From: Ursus arctos
Taxonomy: Eukaryota > Chordata > Mammalia > Carnivora > Ursidae
Length of the DNA stretch: 64,000 bases
Reading direction: 5' to 3'
Assembly: GCF_023065955.2 (NCBI RefSeq)
Contig: NW_026622874.1
Location: 9,034,001 to 9,098,000 of the forward strand
Shown here: positions 46,501-58,893 of the stretch, one piece after another
How the letters are laid out: each line of letters starts with the position of its first letter
How positions within the stretch are numbered: the first letter of the stretch is position 1
Program-made: the position numbers and the translations under genes
The notes under the pieces: model-generated
The model's input: the letters and a program-made list of their open reading frames with translations, nothing else
The model's database searches: none
What the model was told of the DNA's origin: nothing

Positions 46501-47898
46501 TGTTCTGGTTTTAAAACAGAAAGTTCCTTTCCCTGGAATCTCTTGGTCCCAAGCCAAGTGGGAATGGTGGGTCACCCTACTTAAAGGGTAATGGTGCTAT
46601 GGGGAACATAGCCTGGAACATGGTACAGAGAATGAGATTAGAGCAGGGGAAGGGGTCCCACTTTAGATTGGGTAGTCAGAACAAAATGGGGAGATGAGTG
46701 TTAGGGATCTCCATTTGACAAACAGGGATCTGAGTCTCAGAGAAGTGAAATGAGTTCTCAAAGGTCACACAGCTTGTAGGTGGTTTTCTGATTTCCAGTC
46801 CACTATTTCTGTGGCCTGATGTCACGCTCTGTAGGTAACTGAGAGTATAAAGAGGACAGAGGCCGTGTCCTCCTCCTGAGTGGTGCCCTCCTTACCTGTT
46901 GCCTCTCTTAGGTGTGTTGGCTCACCTCCATCTTTCCCTCCCCCACGTCTCTGCTACCTTCTCATTCTCTGTGTTGGTGTCCTGTCATCTGGAGCTTTAC
47001 CCTGACTGACCCTTCCCCCCTCATCTCACCTCTCTCTTGAACCATCTTTCATCTTTATGGAACCTTGAAGTGTATGGGTGTGAAAGGAACCCCCATGGCT
47101 TCTCAGTTGTGGTCATTCCTTGGCAGTCAATTCCTGAGTCCCTATTTTGACCCTCGGGAAGGAGGTGTGATGATTGGTCAATGGTGGTGCCATGTGCCTC
47201 CTCAGAGGCGTGTTCCTCGGCCACTTTTTCCAAAGGAGCCCCCACTCCAGCCCTGCCAAGTCTCCGCCACACAACCTGTTTGCTTTCTTCTCGGCTCTAA
47301 CCACTGACATCCCCAAACCTTGTCCATGCTCGTCCCTCTACCATTCCTTCCCCCATCACATCCGCTGTTATAATCCAACTTGTTTTTTAAAGGCCAGTGC
47401 GTATATTATTACTTTTTCTATGAAGGTTTTCCTGATTTCTTCAGCCAGAAGGGCTCTTCCCTTCTTTGAACTCACACAGCACTCTGGATCTCTCTTAGGA
47501 TACTAACAACATTCTGCCTTATGCTTGAGTTATTTTTGACCTGTGTCTCATTCCTCCTAATAAACTGTGAGCTCATTCATTTATTCAGCCAGTTTTTGAT
47601 GATACTATATGCAGGGCATTGTTCCACTTCGCTAGGAAGAAGGACCGTTTTGAGCATGTAATTATGTGTCTTACTAACTTTGGTCAAGGAGAGTGCCTGA
47701 TGCGTAGTGGGTAATTTGTGAATGGGTACACAAATGGATGGAAGAATTGATGGATAAAGGTGTAATTATAGAATGTGTGGGATGAGGGGCTGAGCTACTG
47801 GGTTTTCGGTTTGCTTTGGACATGGTGATAGTAAGAGGTGACAAAGTGGAGTAGAGTGGGTCATGAGCTCATTTGAAATTTATGAAGCTCGTGGAATT

Positions 47899-48085
47899 TT
47901 TTTTTTTTTTAGAGAGAAGGAGCATGGTGGGGGGAGGGGCAGAGGGAGTGGGAGAGAGAGAATCTTAAGTAAGCTCCACGCCTAGCATGGAACCCAATGT
48001 GGGGCTCAGTCTCACAACCCTGAGATCATGACCTGAGCCAAAATCGAGCGTTGGATGCTTAGCCAACTGAGCCGCCCAGGGGCCC
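47899..48085 (-). mobile_element. CAN SINE with perfect 16-bp duplication
   Basis: Antisense SINE (AGAGAGAAGGAGCATGG...GAGCCGCCCAGGGGCC). TGAAGCTCGTGGAATT occurs at 47883-47898 and 48086-48101 without change, so the insertion is not very old. Confidence 0.95.
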
Positions 48086-48326
48086 TGAAGCTCGTGGAAT
48101 TCTTACACCATCCAGGCTTGCCACTTGACCATCACCATGAACGTGAGTGTGGGGAGGGGATTGTGGGCGGTGAGCACCACTGCCCACTTTATTACCCAGG
48201 GTCCTTGCTGTTCAAAGAAATGTAACCCTGGTCACAAGCCGTGACTATACCCTCTAGCAGCATGACGTGCTCTCCCGACATCTAGCCGAGGCCCCTCCCC
48301 ATGCTGTATACCGGTGTTTTTTCCCA

Positions 48327-48340
48327 GCGCCCTCTAGATT
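48327..48340 (-). promoter_or_regulatory. CTCF-like motif upstream of STYXL2
   Basis: The minus strand reads AATCTAGAGGGCGC; the 11-base core CTAGAGGGCGC is perfect and the first three positions differ (11 of 14). It points towards the plus-strand motif at 40386, so the GPA33 promoter lies between a convergent pair. Confidence 0.4.
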
Positions 48341-48646
48341 GACATGGGGCTGAGATACAGTTTGTTTCATGCTTCTAGATTTTTGGTGTTAGACCGTCTT
48401 CTGGAGAGACTTTGAATGGGTAGCCCCAGGCAAGAGGGTATGAAGAGAGAGCCCCCCCAAAAACCTGTCCTTTAAGCCTCTCCATCAATGAAGTGTGACC
48501 TTCTCCTAACTCTGCTCCTCAAGGTCCGTGTCCAGTGTCCAGAGAATCAGCCAGAATGGAAAGAGTTAAGTGGGGCCTGCTTTCGGGTCTGGGTCCTGAA
48601 CTGCATTCCTTCCTCCTAGAGATCTGCCAGGCTGTGGGGCCAGAGG

Positions 48647-48656
48647 CTAAATTTAG
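48647..48656 (+). promoter_or_regulatory. MEF2 site in the putative STYXL2 promoter
   Basis: CTAAATTTAG is a perfect, palindromic match to the MEF2 consensus YTAWWWWTAR. It lies about 170 bp before the candidate first-exon donor of a muscle-expressed gene. Confidence 0.55.
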
Positions 48657-48680
48657 AAGGTAGCTAGGATTTCCTGTTAA

Positions 48681-48686
48681 CAGCTG
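48681..48686 (+). promoter_or_regulatory. E-box CAGCTG beside the MEF2 site
   Basis: CAGCTG is the E-box form preferred by myogenic bHLH factors. It starts 34 bp after the start of the MEF2 match, a pairing common in skeletal-muscle promoters. A single 6-bp motif would be weak evidence; the pairing and the location give it value. Confidence 0.45.
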
Positions 48687-48689
48687 TCC

Positions 48690-48825
48690 TGCCCCTCAGA
48701 GAAGAAGCACTGAAGAGAGGAGAGAGGTTGGTCCCTCTCCCTGGTCGGAACTCTTTGCCGTTTTATCTGGGTCCCTCAACCCTTGCGTGACTGCCTTTTG
48801 GTGTGGAGATACAGGCAAACCAGTG
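48690..48825 (+). other. STYXL2: Candidate non-coding first exon of STYXL2
   Basis: The first coding exon has only 16 nt of 5' UTR after a splice acceptor, so a 5' non-coding exon must exist upstream. The best donor in the preceding DNA is CAGTG/GTGAGTG at 48826. A muscle-type MEF2 plus E-box cluster lies 40 bp before the proposed start. The start coordinate is approximate; there is no clear TATA box. Confidence 0.4.
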
Positions 48826-49616
<791 letters not shown>

Positions 49617-49734
49617 TAAGTGTGCCCTTGCTGTGCTCCCTACCCCTGCAGCCTCGGTAGGCAGGAGTGGGCTGGGGGTGGGGGAGCATGAGGAGATGTG
49701 GGCCCCGGGGAGCCTACAGCCACCACTTCAAGTT

Positions 49735-50000
49735 CACTCATTTAACAAATATTATTGAGTACTTTTTATATGTCGTGCTTTCTGGAAGAGGCAAATAAGC
49801 AAACAGACTGCATTTTGATGTGGCATGGTAAATGCTGGAATTATGCCTCAGGTCTAGTGCATGGTGGGCCAGGGAAAGGAATAGCTGGACTTGGATGGAT
49901 CATAGGAGGCTTCCTGGAGGAGAGGATACTTCCAGGAGGACCTGAACCTCAAGAGTCCTCTTCATTTTATGACAAGCAATTAGAAATTTTCCTTTACCTA
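49735..50000 (-). repeat. L2 LINE fragment
   Basis: Antisense L2: 'CTCATTTAACAAATATTATTGAG' and 'GGAGGCTTCCTGGAGGAG'. Confidence 0.65.
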
Positions 50001-51055
50001 AAATTATTGAGAATATAACATGACGTAGATTAGAACATTTGCGTGAAATTTTAAGAAAAACCATGAGACATTAAAGAAATGCTTACTTGCCTTCTGAAGC
50101 AATAGTGTGTTTTCTTTTCTTCTGCCATAAATCATAGTGGAGGACCTGACTTCTAATCTTAGTTCAGTCACCAAACTTATGTGAAGAATCCCTTTAATTC
50201 TTGAGGCCGTGTCTCCTTATCCATAAAAAAAAGGAAGAAAAGACCCAACTAAGGTATCTCAAGGTAACTTTACCTCAGGCTATCTATGATTCTGCTTGAC
50301 TTCACTTTCCCTCAGCTCTGGGATCTTGCTGGCTCCTGCTTCTCAGAGCTTGCAAGCCTCTCCCCTCGGAATGAGAGTCACCACTCATGGGCCAGGGTGC
50401 TTTGTCCAAGTGTTGGGGACTTTCCCTTTAAACTTCCGCATTGTGTTCCCACTTAGAAAACCTGTCAGGATAGAGTTTTTAAAACGTATCCCCCCTCCCC
50501 CCAACACTAGCAGACAAGCAGAGAGAGTTTGCGTGTGATCGAGGTAGGTGATGGACAGCTTGTGCAGTACTTAGGGTAATGCTAGCTGCTTTAGCAAATG
50601 GGGTTTTGTTTTCTCACTCAAATACATTCCAAAACAGGTACCTGAGCCGTGATTCAGGAACTGAGGCCCCTTCTAGCCTGTAGATCTTTCATTTTCAGGC
50701 AGGCTGCTAACATTAACCGTGCTTATCCGCATCAAGACCAAACGGGAAGAGAATGAAGAATCTCTCAGAAGGTTTTTATGGGCCAGGCCTGAAAATGGCC
50801 ATTTCTCTCCCACTCACTTTCCACTGGCTAGCACTTAGCAAAGCCACGCTGTCGTATAAAGGAGGATGAACTGAGGTCCATGAGTCCAGGAAGAGGAAGC
50901 GGGTTTGCTAATACATAGGGGATTTAGCCTCAGTAGGTCTCTGGAGACGGCTAATATTCATGCTACCTTGTTCCCCACTCATGAAACTCCCACAGGAGAC
51001 AACCCCAAAAGCAGTTTACCTACTGCTACAGACAGTTCACAGGCTAGGTTCTCTG

Positions 51056-51105
51056 CCTACATGTGAACTAACTGGAATTTAAATAAAAACTTGGGGGAAA
51101 AAAAA
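51056..51105 (+). mobile_element. Micro LINE-1 insertion (50 bp) with perfect 15-bp duplication
   Basis: The insert carries the last ~35 nt of a carnivore L1 (GTGAACTAACTGGAATTTAA, then ATAAAAACTT) and a short A tail. AGGCTAGGTTCTCTG stands unchanged at 51041-51055 and 51106-51120. This is an extreme 5' truncation. Confidence 0.88.
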
Positions 51106-51994
51106 AGGCTAGGTTCTCTGGAGGGTAAGCATCCTCTGGCCCAGGTCAAAGTACAGCGCCTTATGGTCTGCAAAACAAGCTCCCATCTGATCAAAGGAGG
51201 AGTGGAAGGTATACCGTCATCAGTCCATATAATTAATGAACATGTCTGCCGGCGAAGAGGGGAGATCTCCTAGATTTGACCTTGATTTGGCCCTCAGGGT
51301 AGCATGTCCTGGTCTGTTGTTCTCTGGGGCCTTTAACTCCACCCTCTGGGCCTTTCTCCTTGTCTGTTATCCTCCAGAGCCACATCCCAACTGACATGGG
51401 AGAGTGTGTTTTCCTTGAAGGCTATGTAGCTTTGGCAGACTCTGTCCTGCTTATGGAAATTTGGAGGCCCAAGGATTGCTGAAGCCTGAAAGCTGCCAAA
51501 GACTTTTTAAGGTCATGGTTTCTTTGCAAATAGGATCCCTCTAAAAACATAGTAAGTTTCTGATGGATCTAGACCAGACAACCTGATGTGTCAGAAACCA
51601 CGCACCAAGTTCTTTCTTAGATATGATTTTCAATCTTATTTCTTTGCCTCCTTGTCTGCATACGTCACTGTCTAAGCTCAAGACTGTTATCTTCAGAAGG
51701 AATCTGCAACTGAAAATGGGAGTGGGAAGTCCAGGACACCTGTTGTCATTTGTAGTGTGATTGTTAAAAGTTTTACAACAGAATGTATAGCTAACGAGCA
51801 AATGAGGGGAGGATGCAAAACCAAAATGTAATCAGCCCAAAAGAAGGCAAGAAAGAAGAGGAAAAAAATATAGACAAAGCATAACAAATAGTAAGAAAAT
51901 AGTAAGATGGTAGATTTAAACCCAAGTGTAGAAATGATTACTTTAAACATAAAAATGAAATACGCCAACTAGAAGCAAATACTGTCAGACTCAG

Positions 51995-52199
51995 GTTTTT
52001 TTTTTTTTTTAAAGATTTTATTTATTTATTCGACAGAGATAGAGACAGCCAGCGAGAGAGGGAACACAAGCAGGGGGAGTGGGAGAGGAAGAAGCAGACT
52101 CATAGCGGAGGAGCCTGATGTGGGGCTCGATCCCATGACGCCGGGATCACGCCCTGAGCCGAAGGCAGATGCCCAACCGTTGTGCCACCCAGGCACCCC
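51995..52199 (-). mobile_element. CAN SINE, bear/arctoid-type subfamily
   Basis: Antisense SINE (TTATTCGACAGAGATAGAGAC, ending GCCACCCAGGCACC). CAGACTCAG is repeated at 51986-51994 and 52200-52208. Confidence 0.93.
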
Positions 52200-52270
52200 C
52201 AGACTCAGTTTTTTAAAAAGCCTACATACTGCTCATAAGAAACACACCTTAAGAAGTAGAGATCTACAAG

Positions 52271-52388
52271 GAGCACCCGGCTGGCTCAGTCGGTGGAGGG
52301 GACGACTCTTGATCTCAGGGTCATGAGTTCCAGCCCCACGTTGGGCATGGAGCCTACTTCAAATAAAATGAAATAAAAAATAAAAAAA
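52271..52388 (+). mobile_element. CAN SINE, short form
   Basis: Short sense SINE (GAGCACCCGGCTGGCTCAG...GGAGCCTACTTCAAATAAAATG). AGAGATCTACAAGG (52257-52270) and AGAGATATACAAAGG (52389-52403) flank it. Confidence 0.88.
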
Positions 52389-52439
52389 TAGAGATATACA
52401 AAGGTTAACAAAGGCTGGAAAACTTATACTACACTGTCC

Positions 52440-52955
52440 GAATTACAGTTGCTCATACCTTTAAAACTTAGTGACATAAAACAATCACTTTTTAATGTTC
52501 ACAGTGGGGTGGCTCGTCTTTACTCCAAGATGTCTGGTGTCTCTGCTGGAAGGACGTAGGTTCCGGAAGGACTTAAGGCTAAGGATGACTCGCTGGCTGA
52601 GGGCTGGTAGCAGAGTGGCTTCTTCACATGTTAGACACTTCATTCTGAGCCCTTAGCCGGGCTGTTGGCTAGAGCACCTAACATGGTCTTTTCCTGTGGT
52701 CTCTCCACATGGGCCAGTTTGGGCTTTCCCGTAGCCTGGAAGCTAAATTCCAAGGGCTAGCATCCAAGAGAACAGGACAGACATGCACTGATTTTCGGGA
52801 TCTAGCCTTAGAAGTCACGTAAAGGACCACAGAGGTTCAAAAGGGGGCAACATAAACTCTGCCAGCCCTGGGGGAGTATCACAGTCACACTGTGAAGACA
52901 AGTGGGATGGGAAATATCGCGGCCATCTTTGGAAAATACCAACCGCCACAATCAC
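52440..52955. repeat. Old interspersed repeat, class uncertain
   Basis: A diverged repeat with 'AAAACTTAGTGACATAAAAC' near its start and 'GCGGCCATCTTTGGAAAATACCAACC' near its end. I know this pattern from mammalian medium-reiterated repeats but cannot name the family. Confidence 0.45.
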
Positions 52956-53045
52956 AAGCCAAATAAGGACAGAGAAGAATGTTTCACAATGATCAAAGAT
53001 GTGGTTCACCGGGAAGGTGTAATCGTTTAAAATTTCTATGATCTG

Positions 53046-53229
53046 GGGCGCCTGGGTGGCTCAGTCGGTTAAGCCTCCAACTCTTGATTTCAGCTCAGGT
53101 CATGGGATCAAGCCCCGAGTTGGGCTTCACGCTCAGCAGGGAGTCTCTCTCCCTCTCGCTCTTCCCCTGGCCCCCCATGCTCATGCTCTCTCTCTCTAAA
53201 ATAATAAAGCTCTTAAAAATAAATAAATA
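53046..53229 (+). mobile_element. CAN SINE
   Basis: Sense SINE (GGGGCGCCTGGGTGGCTCAG...CTCTCTCTAAAATAATAAAG). AAAATTTCTATGAT occurs before it (about 53029-53042) and after it (53230-53243). Confidence 0.93.
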
Positions 53230-53401
53230 AAATTTCTATGATGGAATAATGTAGCCTTAAAATATATAAAGCAAAAAATTGACAGAACTAAAGAAAAAAA
53301 TAAAATCCACAACCTTAGTCAAACATAACATTTTTAAAAAAACAACCTCAGCAACTGATATTATGAGGCAGAAAAAAAAAATCTTTAAGAGTATAGGAAG
53401 G

Positions 53402-53598
53402 AGGCGCCTGGTGGCTCAGTCAGTTAAGCATCTGACTCTTGATTTCAACTCAGGTCACGATCTCAGGGTCATGAGATCGAGCCCCGCATGGAGTCTGCTT
53501 CTCTCCCTCTCCCTCTCCCTCTGTTCCTCCCCCTGTACGCATATGCTCTCTCTCTCTCTCTTTCTAAAATGAGTAAATAAATCTTAAAAAAAAAAAAA
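53402..53598 (+). mobile_element. CAN SINE
   Basis: Sense SINE (GGCGCCTGGTGGCTCAGTCAG...TCTAAAATGAGTAAATAAATC). AAGAGTATAGGAAG before and AAGAATATAGGAAG after form the target duplication. Confidence 0.92.
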
Positions 53599-54865
53599 GA
53601 ATATAGGAAGTTAGAACAAAACATTAACAATATTAACCTAGCAGGAGACACATTCTTATCACATGTACACGGAGCATTTACCAAAAGAGATCGTATCCTG
53701 GCCATATTTGTCGACAAATTTTTTAATTTGTTATATGCTTGAAGTCATATAAAATATCTTCTTTGACCTTGGGAGAATGAAGCTAGAAATCAATAAAAGC
53801 AAAACGACAGGACCGAAATTCTAACTAAAACCACAATTCAATACTATTACAAACTCAGCAGACCGTCTAAAATTAAAATCCGATGGTAGCAAGTTTTAAT
53901 GAGGATATAAAACAATCAGAACTGCATTCATAGCTGGGAAGAGCATGAATCAGTACCAGCACTTGGAAAACTCTTTCACAGTGTCTCATGTTTGTCCAGT
54001 AAGCCAGCAGCCTCACTCCTGAGACATGCTTGACAGGAATAAGTACGTTTGGGCACCAGAAGAGAAGGCCTAGGATGTTTTAGTAGCTGACAGTCATTAA
54101 GGGTATAGAATGTGTAAGCAACATGAAGAACTGTCCAACTAACAGTAGGCTGGATAAATGACGTCTGCTGTGTATATTTTTAAATGCTGCCCCAGGGAAT
54201 TAACATTTTTACTAAGTGCTTATCCTGTTGGTGCCATTGAGCGTCTCAGATTATTGGTTGGGAAAGGCAAACAGTGAGCACTGGTTGTGAAGGGGGAAAG
54301 TGGGTCGCTGCCAAGGGAGGCAGGAGACAGGGAAGGCCAATTCTGCTGGTTCCACCGTCTCCCGTAAAGTTAGCCTGCCACATACGGGACAGAGGCATTT
54401 GTTTGTCATAGAGAAGTTCCGATGGTATTCAATCCTAAGTCCTTCCAGCTGCCAGTCTCGCTCCTGGGCAAAAACAGGCTCAGCCTGAAAGCCCCACTAA
54501 CATGTGGGCTGAGCTTTTCCGCGGTTCCCCACGCAGAGCTCATTTTCTCCCGGTTCTCAGTGACTCCGGCTGAATCCTGGTGGTTTTGATGTTCTTCTTG
54601 GTTTGTGGATGTTCCTTAGCAATTGGTTTCTAAAGCTGACCCCAAATCAGCTGGCTAGCCCTTTTCAGAAGTTTTCAAGGGAGGCAACACACAGTGACAC
54701 TCGATGGGCTCTTCCTTCCTAAAATAATCATCATAAAACCCGAGGTATCAACTATTACAGCTGCACGGCGTTTGACTTAAAATTCGGTCAATCCCACTGC
54801 ATTACAGACCAGGCCTGAACCAGCCCAGATGAATGAGTCTATAGATCTTTAAAAATGAACAGGCA

Positions 54866-55071
54866 GGGGCGCCTGGGTGGCTCAGTCAGTTAAGTGTCTG
54901 CCTTTGGCTCAGGTCACGATCCTGGGGTCCTGGGATCGAGTCCCATGTCGGGCTCCCTGCTCAGCAAGAAGTCTGCTTCTCCCTCTGCCTGCCGGTCCCC
55001 CTGCTTGTGCTCTCTCTCTCTCTTTCTCTCTCTCTCTCGGATAAATACATAAAATCTTAAAAAAAAAAAAT
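54866..55071 (+). mobile_element. CAN SINE
   Basis: Full-length sense SINE (GGGGCGCCTGGGTGGCTCAG, CT repeats at 55012-55038, A tail 55060-55070). The flanks 'AAAATGAACAGGCA' and 'AAAATGCAATCC' are only partly alike. Confidence 0.92.
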
Positions 55072-56055
55072 GAAAATGCAATCCACAGGCCAGAAGAAAA
55101 ATTCGCAAATCACGTATCTGATAAAGAGCCTGTATCCAGAATGTATTTTCAAAAACCTCTCCAAACCCAATAAAAAGGAAACAACCCAATTTAAAAATAG
55201 AGAAAAGATTTGAACAGACACTTCACCAGAGAAGGTACGTGGTTGGCAAATGAGCACGTGAAAATATCCTCAAAATTCTTAATCTTTAGGGGAATGCAAA
55301 TTAAAACTACAGTGAGATATGATTACATACCTATTAGAATATCTAAAATTAAAAAGATTGACCACACCAAATGTGGGTGAGAATGTGGAGTGCTGGAATC
55401 CCACTGCTGGTGGAAATGTAAAATGGTACAACCATTTTATAAACTTCTTTAAAAAGTTAAACGTACCCCTGTTTAAGCGGACACTTACACCTGTATGACC
55501 AAGTCCTTCTACTCCAGGGCATTTACTCAAGAGAAGCGGAAGCCTAGACTTGTACAGGAATGGTCAGAGCAACCTTATCTGGAATAGCTTAGAAACAACC
55601 CAAATGTCCACCAGCCAGTGAATGGGTAAATACACTGTGGCAAATTTACACGCCGGAATACTACTCGGCAGAAAAAAGGAATGAATTATTGATTCATGCA
55701 ACAATATGGATGAATCGCGACATAATTATGCTACGTGAAAGCAGTCAGACAAAAAAGGAGTACATACCATATGTACCAGTTTATATAAAATTCCCAAACA
55801 TGCAAATGACTCTGTCTGGTGACAGTAAGCAGATCCGTGGTTGCCCGGGGAGGCCAGGGCCGGGGGCGGGGGGCAAGGGGGGTTGACAGAGGGGCGGGAG
55901 GAGACATTGGATGATCAAGGCAAGCTCACGGCCTGATGTGGCGACGGCTTCACAGCTGTCTGTGTATGCCAGGTGTTCACCACCCTGTACACTTTACAGA
56001 CGTGCGTCTGTATGACATTTATACCCCAGAAAGCTGGGCTTTTTTAAAAGCTATG
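55072..56055 (+). mobile_element. Old LINE-1 3' end
   Basis: L1 ORF2 C-terminus and 3' UTR in order: 'CACTTCACCAGAGAAGGTACG', 'GGGAATGCAAATTAAAACTAC', 'CCCACTGCTGGTGGAAATG', 'GAATACTACTCGGCAG', 'GACAGTAAGCAGATCCGTGG'. Frames are broken. Confidence 0.85.
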
Positions 56056-56172
56056 AAAGGGGAACTAAAACTTCTAGGAGGCAGTGTAGGGCCGTGGAAA
56101 TGGCATAACTGAGGCCAAGATCAAAGTCAGCTCTCCTCTCCCTCGTATTAGCCATGAGAGCTTGCTTAACTT

Positions 56173-56375
56173 CTTTTTTTTTTTTTAAAGATTTTATTTA
56201 TTTATTTGACAGAGATAGAGACAGCCAGCGAGAGAGGGAACACAAGCAGGGGGAATGGAGAGGAAGAAGCAGGCTCATAGCGGAGGAGCCCGATGTGGGG
56301 CTCGATCCCACAACGCCGGGATCACGCCCTGAGCCGAAGGCAGACGCTTAACCGCTGTGCCACCCAGGCGCCCCC
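56173..56375 (-). mobile_element. CAN SINE with perfect 17-bp duplication
   Basis: Antisense SINE of the bear/arctoid type. GAGAGCTTGCTTAACTT is unchanged at 56156-56172 and 56376-56392, so it is among the youngest insertions here and a good presence/absence marker. Confidence 0.95.
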
Positions 56376-56854
56376 GAGAGCTTGCTTAACTTAATCATGA
56401 AACTGAAATACCAGTTTTACCCAGTGGTAGAAATTAAATAATATAACATACGTTGTTTATAATATATGATCTATGAGATATAACATATACTGTTATTAGA
56501 TATATCTAAAGGCATGTTAGGTATTGATAGATGGTGTTTCTATTTCCTTTTCCTTCCAGAGAAAGTTATCTGACAGTAACTCATGATGTCAGGAAATTTT
56601 TGTTTCACCAGAGACCCACCCACTCTAGTGAAAATGCCGTGTTTCTCTCATTCTGCTCTAAGCATACACTGTATTCTAAGCAACAGACCATCACCATTGC
56701 TGTTGGTCTCCAGCCTGAACGGTTCTCCCTGTACTTCATTTGTGCCTGAAATTCCATCCCTCTTGTTTTATCTCTTTAGTTAAAGGCTTGAGCATTTTTA
56801 AAATTACATATACACGGAGTCAGCAAATACCCCACCAGCGACTGTCAGGCCTGC

Positions 56855-57275
56855 TTCCTAAGGCTGCTTAACAAATCACCACAGACCGAGTTACTTAAAA
56901 ACGACACAGATACATTCTCTCGTAGTTTCAGAGGCCGGAAGTCTGAAATCAAGGTGTTGACAGGGCCACCCTCCCTCTGAAGGCTTTAGGAGGGCTTCCT
57001 CGCCTCTCCCAGCTCCTGGCAGCTCCAGGAGTTTCTTGGCTGTGGCCCTGTCCCTCCAAGCCCTGCCTCCAACTTCACGCGTCTCCTCTTCTCTCTCTTC
57101 TCTGTGTGTCCTTAAGGACGTTTGCCATTGGCCTTAGGGCCCATCCTAATACAGGATGATCTCATCTCAAGATCCTTTACTTAACGACATCTGCCGAGAT
57201 CTTTTTTCCAGATAAAATTGCATTCACGGGTTCTGGGAGACATACCTTTTTGGGGTACCACCATTCTACCCAGCA
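56855..57275 (-). mobile_element. MaLR LTR (MLT1-type), solitary
   Basis: Antisense pattern of an old MaLR LTR: 'AACAAATCACCACAGACCG', 'GTCTGAAATCAAGGTGTTGACAGGG', 'TTAGGGCCCATCCTAATAC', 'ATTGCATTCACGGGTTCTGG', ending 'TCTACCCAGCACA'. No internal retroviral sequence is attached. Confidence 0.65.
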
Positions 57276-58845
57276 CAGCCCTAAATCCAGCCCCTGGGAG
57301 ACGTAACTACTCTTTCCCGTGCAAGCAGGACAGGACTTTGCCAAGTCTACCCCGTGCCTCAGGCATCCCTGCCAACCAACCAGGGCTAGTTCAAGGACGA
57401 GGTCTGCTCGCTGTCCTGGCAGGTGTCTGAACCTTTCCAACCTCTTCAGTAAATTGCATCTGGGGGTGAATTAAGAACCTGAGAAAGGGGAATAGACAGT
57501 GGAGAGGGGTGTCAGATCTTCATTTTTGCGTGACTTGGGCACTGACCTCAAATGCCTTCGAGTCAAACCCGTGTCTGTGAATCATTCTCTCTGGAAGAAA
57601 CCCTTCGGCGAGAGATTCATCCATCTCCCAGCAAGACAAAGTTCCCTAGGTAATTTATGAATTGACGCTAAAATTTACAACCTCCTGTCGAGCAGGACAA
57701 CTTGGTGGGGCTTTGCCTGTATCTCTGATCTCCATCAGACCCCTCCAGTTCACCAAATGAGCCAGTCTAAGAAATCAGTGTGCTTGTGCTGTGACCCAAA
57801 CTCAAGGCAGGTCCTCCCTCCCTTACAAGGGGATGGCAGCCCCCCTTACAAGGGGACGACAGCCCCCCAAGCCCTCTCATGCAGCTCATCTGAAGCCTGC
57901 CTCTGCCTCTCCTCTTCCTCCTTAGCTATGACCAATTTTCTTTTCCTTTCCAAATGAAGGATCGGGCTTCTTTACTGTGCTCTTGTTCTGATTTGGAGAA
58001 CGTTTTTCTGTTTTCCTCTATTTCTTTCCGAGTTAAAATTCATTTCTTGCTTTGGCTTTTTGGATCTGTAATTGTCAAGCCTTTGCAGTTTCTAGAACTC
58101 CTTGGTTATCTGCTCAGGCCATCTCTCGTGACAGCATTTTCCCCTCCACCTTCAGTGAAGTTCCTTAACTATGTTGTGCTTACCTTTCCTACAGGGAAGT
58201 CTCCGTGGCTGGTGGCAGCAGGTGGGACCGGCGATGGGGACAGGCAGTGTCAGGTCTGTGTGTCCTGGGGAAACAGCTACTCCTAGCTACGCTTTCTCTT
58301 TTATATTTCTTTTTCCGTGAAGATTTTTCCAGCTTTCACAAAGCCTGCCAGAAGCAGCTCGCTATAAATCAATTTGCTTTCATTTACTGACTTCTCTCCT
58401 TCTTTGGAACCTGAACTTGGCCCGTGTGGTCACTTTCTCTGAAGCAAATGAACACTTAGAAGAAACTCAGAAATCCGTTCCTTTTTTCCAAAAGCCAAAT
58501 CGAGATAGACACCCCCTCCTGGGCCTCTGCCTCCATTTCATTTCCAAGGGACTCCTTGAAATGAAGTGGTCAGCTGGCAGGGGTTCTGGGTCGAAGGACC
58601 CGTTCTGTGCCTTGACAACCTGGCAATTGGTTTAAAGCAGTGGCTTTCAAATTTTGGTGACTGTAATCCAGGGTAGAACATGCCATTTATAGCTCAACTC
58701 AGATCATACATTCAGGTCTGTATAAATTAAAAAAAAAAAAGGTTTCACAAAATTATACTTATCTTAAAATGGTAGTGCTGGTGTACTCTCTTTTTCTCTT
58801 TCTCCCTGCCTCCCTTTTCCTCCCTTCCCTCCTCCTCCCCATTCT

Positions 58846-58893
58846 CCTTCCTTCCTTCCTTCCTTCCTTCCTTCCTTCCTTCCTTCCTTCCTT
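58846..58893 (+). repeat. (CCTT)n microsatellite
   Basis: About 12 TTCC units in a longer pyrimidine tract (58785-58895). Antisense frames rich in Glu-Gly-Arg-Lys across it are artefacts. Confidence 0.95.

Larger units (their letters stand above)
46505..48640. other. Intergenic DNA between GPA33 and STYXL2
   Basis: Contains a sense MIR fragment (about 46690-46830: 'CTGAGTCTCAGAGAAGTG', 'AAAGGTCACACAGCTTGTAGG'), an L2 fragment (47330-47570) and a SINE. The remainder, including 48100-48640, is unique-looking DNA that leads into the STYXL2 promoter. Confidence 0.6.
51835..54200 (+). mobile_element. Old LINE-1 ORF2 fragments, broken by younger SINEs
   Basis: 51835-51985 and about 53240-53400 and 53600-53960 carry L1 ORF2-like text ('GAATGAAGCTAGAAATCAATAAAAGC', 'GATGGTAGATTTAAACCC'). 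Four SINEs and an unclassified repeat (52440-52950) interrupt it. It has no open frame. Confidence 0.6.
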
